NCBI RefSeq assembly: GCF_001625215.2
Contig: NC_030381.2
Location: forward strand, 50,491,214 to 50,555,213
Origin: Daucus carota subsp. sativus
Taxonomy: Eukaryota > Streptophyta > Magnoliopsida > Apiales > Apiaceae
Length of the DNA: 64,000 nucleotides
Direction of reading: 5' to 3'
The position numbers were made by a program, and so were the translations under genes. The notes under the pieces are model-generated. The model did not search any database. It was not told the origin of the DNA and worked only from the letters and a program-made list of their open reading frames with translations. Shown in pieces: positions 58,680 to 64,000 of this stretch (its first letter is position 1; each line of letters opens with the position of its first letter).

Positions 58680-61600
58680 TTCAGTAATTTTGTTTTCTTG
58701 ATAAGAAATAATTTGTAAGAGACTGTTCCCCGAATTTATAGGCCTTAAAACTATTTATTCGAGCTCGTTATAGAACAGTGCTAGTCACAATGTGGCATGG
58801 CCTTTGCAGATATTAGTTTATCTGGACCTGGATCTTCGATTTCCAGATTCAGTTATTTTAAGTATTATGAAGCTGCATGAATCAGTACTCATATAGACGA
58901 GACGACTTTGTGAAATCAGAGTTGTATTGTGATTTTTACACGTATTGTTAACTGAAAAGCAGTTGACCTTCCTATTATTCTCTTCCCACCGGCAACTCAA
59001 TTCTTAACACTGTCTTATTTGAGATGTCCTGTTCTTAAATTATTTTCGTAACTCTTCTCTACTTCTCTGGACGGGTCTTGACAATCATTTTAACATTGTA
59101 CTTCCATCTCAATTGTCTATATATATCGCACGATTGAGTCAGATGAATTCACACAATTTCCGTTTTGTTCTTATTCTTAAATCGTAGTGATAATTTTTTT
59201 GTGTGTACTTTTATTTATATCATTTATTTTGTTAACAATATAATTCGTACCGGTATATTTGGAGGACACGGTAGAGAGCTTGTACATTTTGTTTAGAATA
59301 AAGTTTTTTTTTTTTGCCAAAATTTAGAGCAGATTTTATTAATACGAGAGAGACTCGATCGGGACAAATCCCCAATTGATCATGCAACTAGATTGAAAAA
59401 CAAATAAATGAGTTAAATAATTAGTCGCTTTGTTTCCGAATTGCTTAACTAACTGAATTTAAATATTCATAAAATTAAAAATGAAGATGATGGTTTATTG
59501 TTCAATCCAACCTGCATTTCCTCCGAAATCACTAACTTCACAATTGACCCTCAGAGTAATTTCATGGAATATGGATAGTACAATGTTCAGAGGACTTAGT
59601 TGGCCTCATGTTATGAACAGATATATTTTGTGAGAGGTGAGCACATGCGATTTTCACTACTGTTTCAAACGCACCCTAACTATAGACCTGTCGAAAATGT
59701 TGTTGATGCGAGTTCTCCGGATCTCCCAATACACCGTAAAATTCATTTTCAACACAAACACGTCGCATAAAGCGAGACATTCAAACACACAAATAATGAC
59801 TCAGACAGAAGACAACAAAGAACCCAAATGAGTTTCCCGAATTTCGTGGAACAAAACTCGATTTTTTTGAAGAAAAAACATGCAAAGAGGATTTTTGATT
59901 GAAAATTATAAAGAAGAGAAAAGGTGTTGTGTGGATGGAGAATGAGGGGCTAGAGAATTGAGATGTGATAAAAGAAGATAGATAGGGATGGATAGAAAAC
60001 GTGGAGAAAGGAGATGGATAGGGATGGATAGAAAACGTGGAGAAAGGAGATGGAAACGGCTAAGGTTAGAGGAAGATGGAGCGTCCGACTCTCATTTTAG
60101 AATAAAGTTTTTATTGACAAAATAGCGTCTAAAATTTCGTCTCAGTATCCAAGATCAAGTTCCTCCCTATCACCTAATTTTTAATATTATATGCAAATAA
60201 TATTATAAATAAATGTGTATAGATAAGTATATTCAAACCAATTTTTTTTTTTTTGGTCACATAAACCAAATCTTTTTTATTCACGTAAATAATAGATAAC
60301 GTGGTCTCATTGAAGCTTAATGAAAGGGGTATCCATACAGATAATTAATAGATAATGAAATATTCAAAGCAGTGGAAACAAAAGAAAATCAGATGACAAA
60401 AAACACACACGTGAAAGACTATCAATATGTGGTGGAACATGCTACGAGTACCCCGCACCAGAAGAATACAAATCCGCATGGGGCGAGCGTATCATCATAT
60501 TTCCGACAGGTGTTATATACGAATAGGCAACTAGATTGGCAACCATGAAACACGGGTATATACAGTATACACACAGCAGAGTAATTTAAGTTAAGATAAT
60601 AATACAAATTTATTATTAGTAATGTAATTCTACTATTGTTTATCAAAAATATTTTCGACTTATTTTGAAAATAAATTTTCAAATAACTTAGCTCATTCAG
60701 CATTCATTTATTAATTATTCACAAATTTGAATTATTAAAAATTAGTATTCTAGATTTAACAATAACTTCTGAGACATTGAGTCTTTTTTCGACAAAATCT
60801 AATCTGTAATTTAGTATAAATATAAAAAAATGACTATTTGGCGTAGGCGTAGGCTTAGGAATTAATGAAAATTTTGATTTTACAAATATAAATTATTATG
60901 TGTTAGTGATTCAATTTGATATGTACGGGAACCTTTTTAAAATATTTGAGTCGCTAGTGATCCAAATTGTATATATAACTTATAAATTTAGAATATTGTG
61001 ATCATGCAGTAAGATTATAATTATACTTATAATAATATATTATATATCAAATAACTTATTTATCATAATTCTCGTAAATTCGGGAAATTTGTGAATATAT
61101 GATATTATCAATAAGTAGATTGGGCAAAAAATATTGTGTTTTCAGTTTCATTTAAATTCATTTGAGCGTTTGAATTTATTACCTTCAAATTCAAATATAC
61201 TATGATGTTTGTAATCATATTTTTTGGTAGTCTACAAACTTATTATTGTTTTATATTTGTATTTCAAGAATCTTTTATTATTACTCTTCAATATATATAG
61301 ATAAATATAAGCAGTTCACAGTCTAATGTGATCTTGACTCGGATATAAATAGTCTCTAAAAGAGAAGACAGAGATTCATTTATTTTGATTTCTAATAAAA
61401 AAAATTGAATTCATATATATATAGGAAATTGATCTGATTTAAACCGAACCAAAATAGATCCATTTGATAAGCCTGTTTTGATGTATAAGAACATATCTAG
61501 CAGATATCGTTGAAGAAAAAAAAATAAAACAATCCTGGGAAGACATTTTCGCTGCAAACAAGAAACTATTATAATTTATTAGAAACCATTATAGTTTATT

Positions 61601-61802
61601 TGATTATATAATTAATTTTTTCTCTGAAACAATGATGTTTAGTCTTACTTTCTAAATTCATTCTGATTCCTTCCGACAGGACCGGGCGGGATTTCTTACA
61701 TTCCGCGAGCCTCCTACGTACACTCCACAGCTACTTCGAGGAACAATTTAAAGCATCATAATAAGATAAAGGACTTTGTAAATTGGCTGCACATCAAGTA
61801 CT
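58680..61802. other. AT-rich intergenic DNA, no gene recognised
   Basis: The first 200-300 bases are the peroxidase upstream region. The remainder is AT-rich. Frames at 58818-59000, 59637-59831 and 60422-60703 are short, lack known domains and have no supporting splice structure. A direct duplication lies near 59980-60055. Confidence 0.5.
59980..60055. repeat. Tandem duplication, about 37-base unit
   Basis: GATAGGGATGGATAGAAAAC followed by GTGGAGAAAGGAGATG occurs twice in direct succession; purine-rich. Confidence 0.85.
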
Positions 61803-61989
61803 CATTACAAGAAAAACGCACATAACCGACCAATAAAACCGATCGACGGACTTGGTCGGAAATAAAGAGCACATAACCGACCGACGTACCGACCAAAACA
61901 ACTCCGGTCAGAAATGACTTCAAAACCGACCGAAATCCTTCATTTCCGACCGATTTCGGCGGTCGGAAATGCCCTGTTTTCTTGTAGTG
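61803..61989. mobile_element. CACTA-type MITE
   Basis: Left end CATTACAAGAAAAA and right end, read on the minus strand, CACTACAAGAAAAC; flanked by the 3-base duplication ACT (61800-61802, 61990-61992). The interior is packed with ACCGACC/GGTCGG motifs in both orientations, the subterminal repeats typical of CACTA elements. 187 bases, no transposase. Confidence 0.88.
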
Positions 61990-64000
61990 ACTATTTCAAA
62001 TATATATTTTTTATAAAATATCTTATCAACGATTAAATAAATTTTTATTGTAGCTTCTAAATAGTAAATACGGGTGTAAATAAGTTTCATACCCTATCCG
62101 GCTAACATAGTAACATGATTTGGTTTCTACATGATCGAATGTGTTTTTGACTTACAAATATTCCGATATAAATAGATCGGTTATTGCATGTATATATTTT
62201 AAATCTATGTTTTTATATATAATATATTAATTTAAATTTAAATCATGTATATATTCTAAACTTATTATACATTGTTATGTATTTTTATACCTGCATAATA
62301 TAATATAATGTGGAAAACATAAAGGTATTTCTTCGTTGCTGCACCAATGTTAAAACTTAAAACAAAAATAAAAAACTCCTTAATTATGTCATCAAAATCG
62401 CACGGTCATGATATTAACCAGGCAATTTACTTTGAAATATTTTACATCAGGGATCAATCTACACTCAAAAAAATTAACTTTTTAAATTTTAAATTTTAAT
62501 TTGGATTTATGTCTATCATAAATGCCGGTCTATATTACTTTCAAATAATTATGAATGTAAAAGGTGATGATAAACAATCCACTCCGCAATTAACTACTCC
62601 CTCCATCCCCTTTTACTTGTCCCTTTTGAAAAAATAACGCATCTTAAGAAAATGTTAGTTGGATATCTTGTTTTCATACATATCCCTAATAAATGTATTG
62701 AATTAGATAGAGTTGTGTGTATATATATGCTAGTCAAACATTGGAAGTTGTTACTTTTTGAAAAAACATACAAAAAGTTGCTTTTGAAAAGAGAAGTGGA
62801 CAAGTAATTTGGGACAATTTTTTTTTTCAAAGTGGACATGTAAAAAGGGACGGAGGGAGTAGTGTTTTAAGATAACTATTCAAAAAATTAATTATTCATC
62901 TCAATAAGAAAACAAGTTAAAAAGAAATAAAATATAACTAATTTGGATCATGAAATTAGATTACAATAAATAATCTAAATCTCTAGCTACAATTAATATT
63001 TCATAAACACGAACTCCAAGAAACTTCACTCTACTTATTATACTACTCATATACATTTATTATGTCACATAATAATATATTTCATGTATCAAATATTTAA
63101 GCTTAGTCTTCCAAGAGACCATTTTCCGATCTATATATATAATTACTTGGTTTGGACTAATAAGTTTTGTAACTTATTTAATAGATTTATAATTTTCTTT
63201 TAATCTGTATGACAAAATTCATTAATTTTTAGTTATGAAAATCGTAGTTGATTTTGATAGTATACATTTAAAAATATTTATTTATAAATGTCATACTCAA
63301 AATTATATATATTATCAAACTGATATTTGAAAATCCACTCCAAGAAAATCCGACATGGACCGGTATCTTGAAATTTTGAAATCAATTTTATTCCATTTAA
63401 TCTAATAAATAGAAAAAATTACACTGACAAACACAAGAGGAATTATAATTTAAATTTGACTAATATTATCATATAACTCTCATGTATGATAAAAAGTTAG
63501 ATATGTGATATAATCATGATAAATTATTATCCTTTTTAATTTAACATAATTATATAACTCCTATATCTAATATGCAATTCATTTGTTTATATTATTCAAT
63601 AACAACTCCGAATATGATGAGTGTTTAAATTATGTCCATGTTTGTTTTTCCGAAGCATTCTAGCTTCTGCTTTTCTTGAACCGCTTGCGTAAATAAGTTG
63701 AAGCGAAATTGAGAATGCTAGTTTCTCTACCACAACATCTAATTTTTTTCCAAATATTTTATTAATTTACTTACTTCTCACTTTTAAACTATTTCTTGTA
63801 TTTTAAGTAAGAAATCGTTTTTTTTAAGCTTCCCAAACGGAGCTTGTATGTCCCCAATTTTGTCTATATATGCTCATCTACTGTAGCAGTACGTGGCCAA
63901 TTAATTTTGATCCAGTACTCTTGTCCGTTTCCGCTTACTGCAGGACTACACGAGCTGCTGTTTGGATTACTGTTATGTTTGCATCATTGCATGCATACTG
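61990..64000. other. AT-rich intergenic DNA to the window end
   Basis: Contains a Stowaway MITE (62597-62859). No gene or RNA gene recognised on either strand. Confidence 0.5.
62597..62859. mobile_element. Stowaway MITE
   Basis: Ends CTCCCTCCATCCCCTTTTAC and complement GTAAAAAGGGACGGAGGGAG, flanked by TA; 263 bases. The minus-strand frame at 62594-62839 lies inside it and is spurious. Confidence 0.88.

Noticed and set aside
59637-59831. Plus-strand frame of 64 residues
   Set aside because: Starts at a TTG, low complexity near the end and no splice partners; not supported as a gene.

Overview
The window is nuclear DNA of a flowering plant. The evidence is spliced genes with GT-AG introns, plant-only families (cysteine-rich receptor-like kinases, a class III peroxidase, an LpxD-type acyltransferase with a probable organelle leader, a 112-residue plant FKBP12), AT-rich intergenic DNA and many plant-type transposon ends (Helitron, Stowaway, hAT, Mutator-like, CACTA). 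It is most likely a eudicot. I cannot name the species from sequence alone.

Layout. 1-4032: AT-rich repeat DNA with two Helitron 3' ends. 4965-8165 (+): intronless PWWP-domain chromatin protein with a 34-residue acidic repeat array. 8650-9745: ruined CRK remnant. 10731-24153 (+): four intact tandem CRK genes (A-D), each with the same seven-exon plan. B and C are recent duplicates that share their upstream regions. 24278-41065: two tandem units of about 8.3-8.5 kb. Each holds a minus-strand CRK (E, broken; F, intact), its upstream region and a truncated CRK pseudogene, and the two units have since collected different transposon insertions. 41847-44597 (+): intact CRK-G, closest to E/F. 45484-48001 (-): CRK-H, a more distant CRK with one intron fewer. 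49911-53214 (+): ten-exon LPXD, whose intron 6 holds a short Helitron-like element. 54829-56329 (+): FKBP12. 57438-58679 (-): class III peroxidase, with a peroxidase relic just downstream of it (56955-57265). 58680-64000: AT-rich, no convincing gene, with a CACTA-type MITE and a Stowaway MITE.

Function. The CRKs should be plasma-membrane proteins with two extracellular DUF26 domains (C-X8-C-X2-C), one membrane span and a Ser/Thr kinase. The family is linked to pathogen, redox and stress responses. The cluster shows birth and death by tandem duplication: six intact genes (A, B, C, D, F, G) plus the divergent H, one gene that has lost its second DUF26 (E), and three relics. The remaining genes are unrelated housekeeping or cell-wall genes, not a pathway.

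All exon limits were set by hand from GT-AG sites, reading phase and comparison between paralogs; the kinase exons keep constant lengths (211, 238, 151). No expression or database evidence was available.
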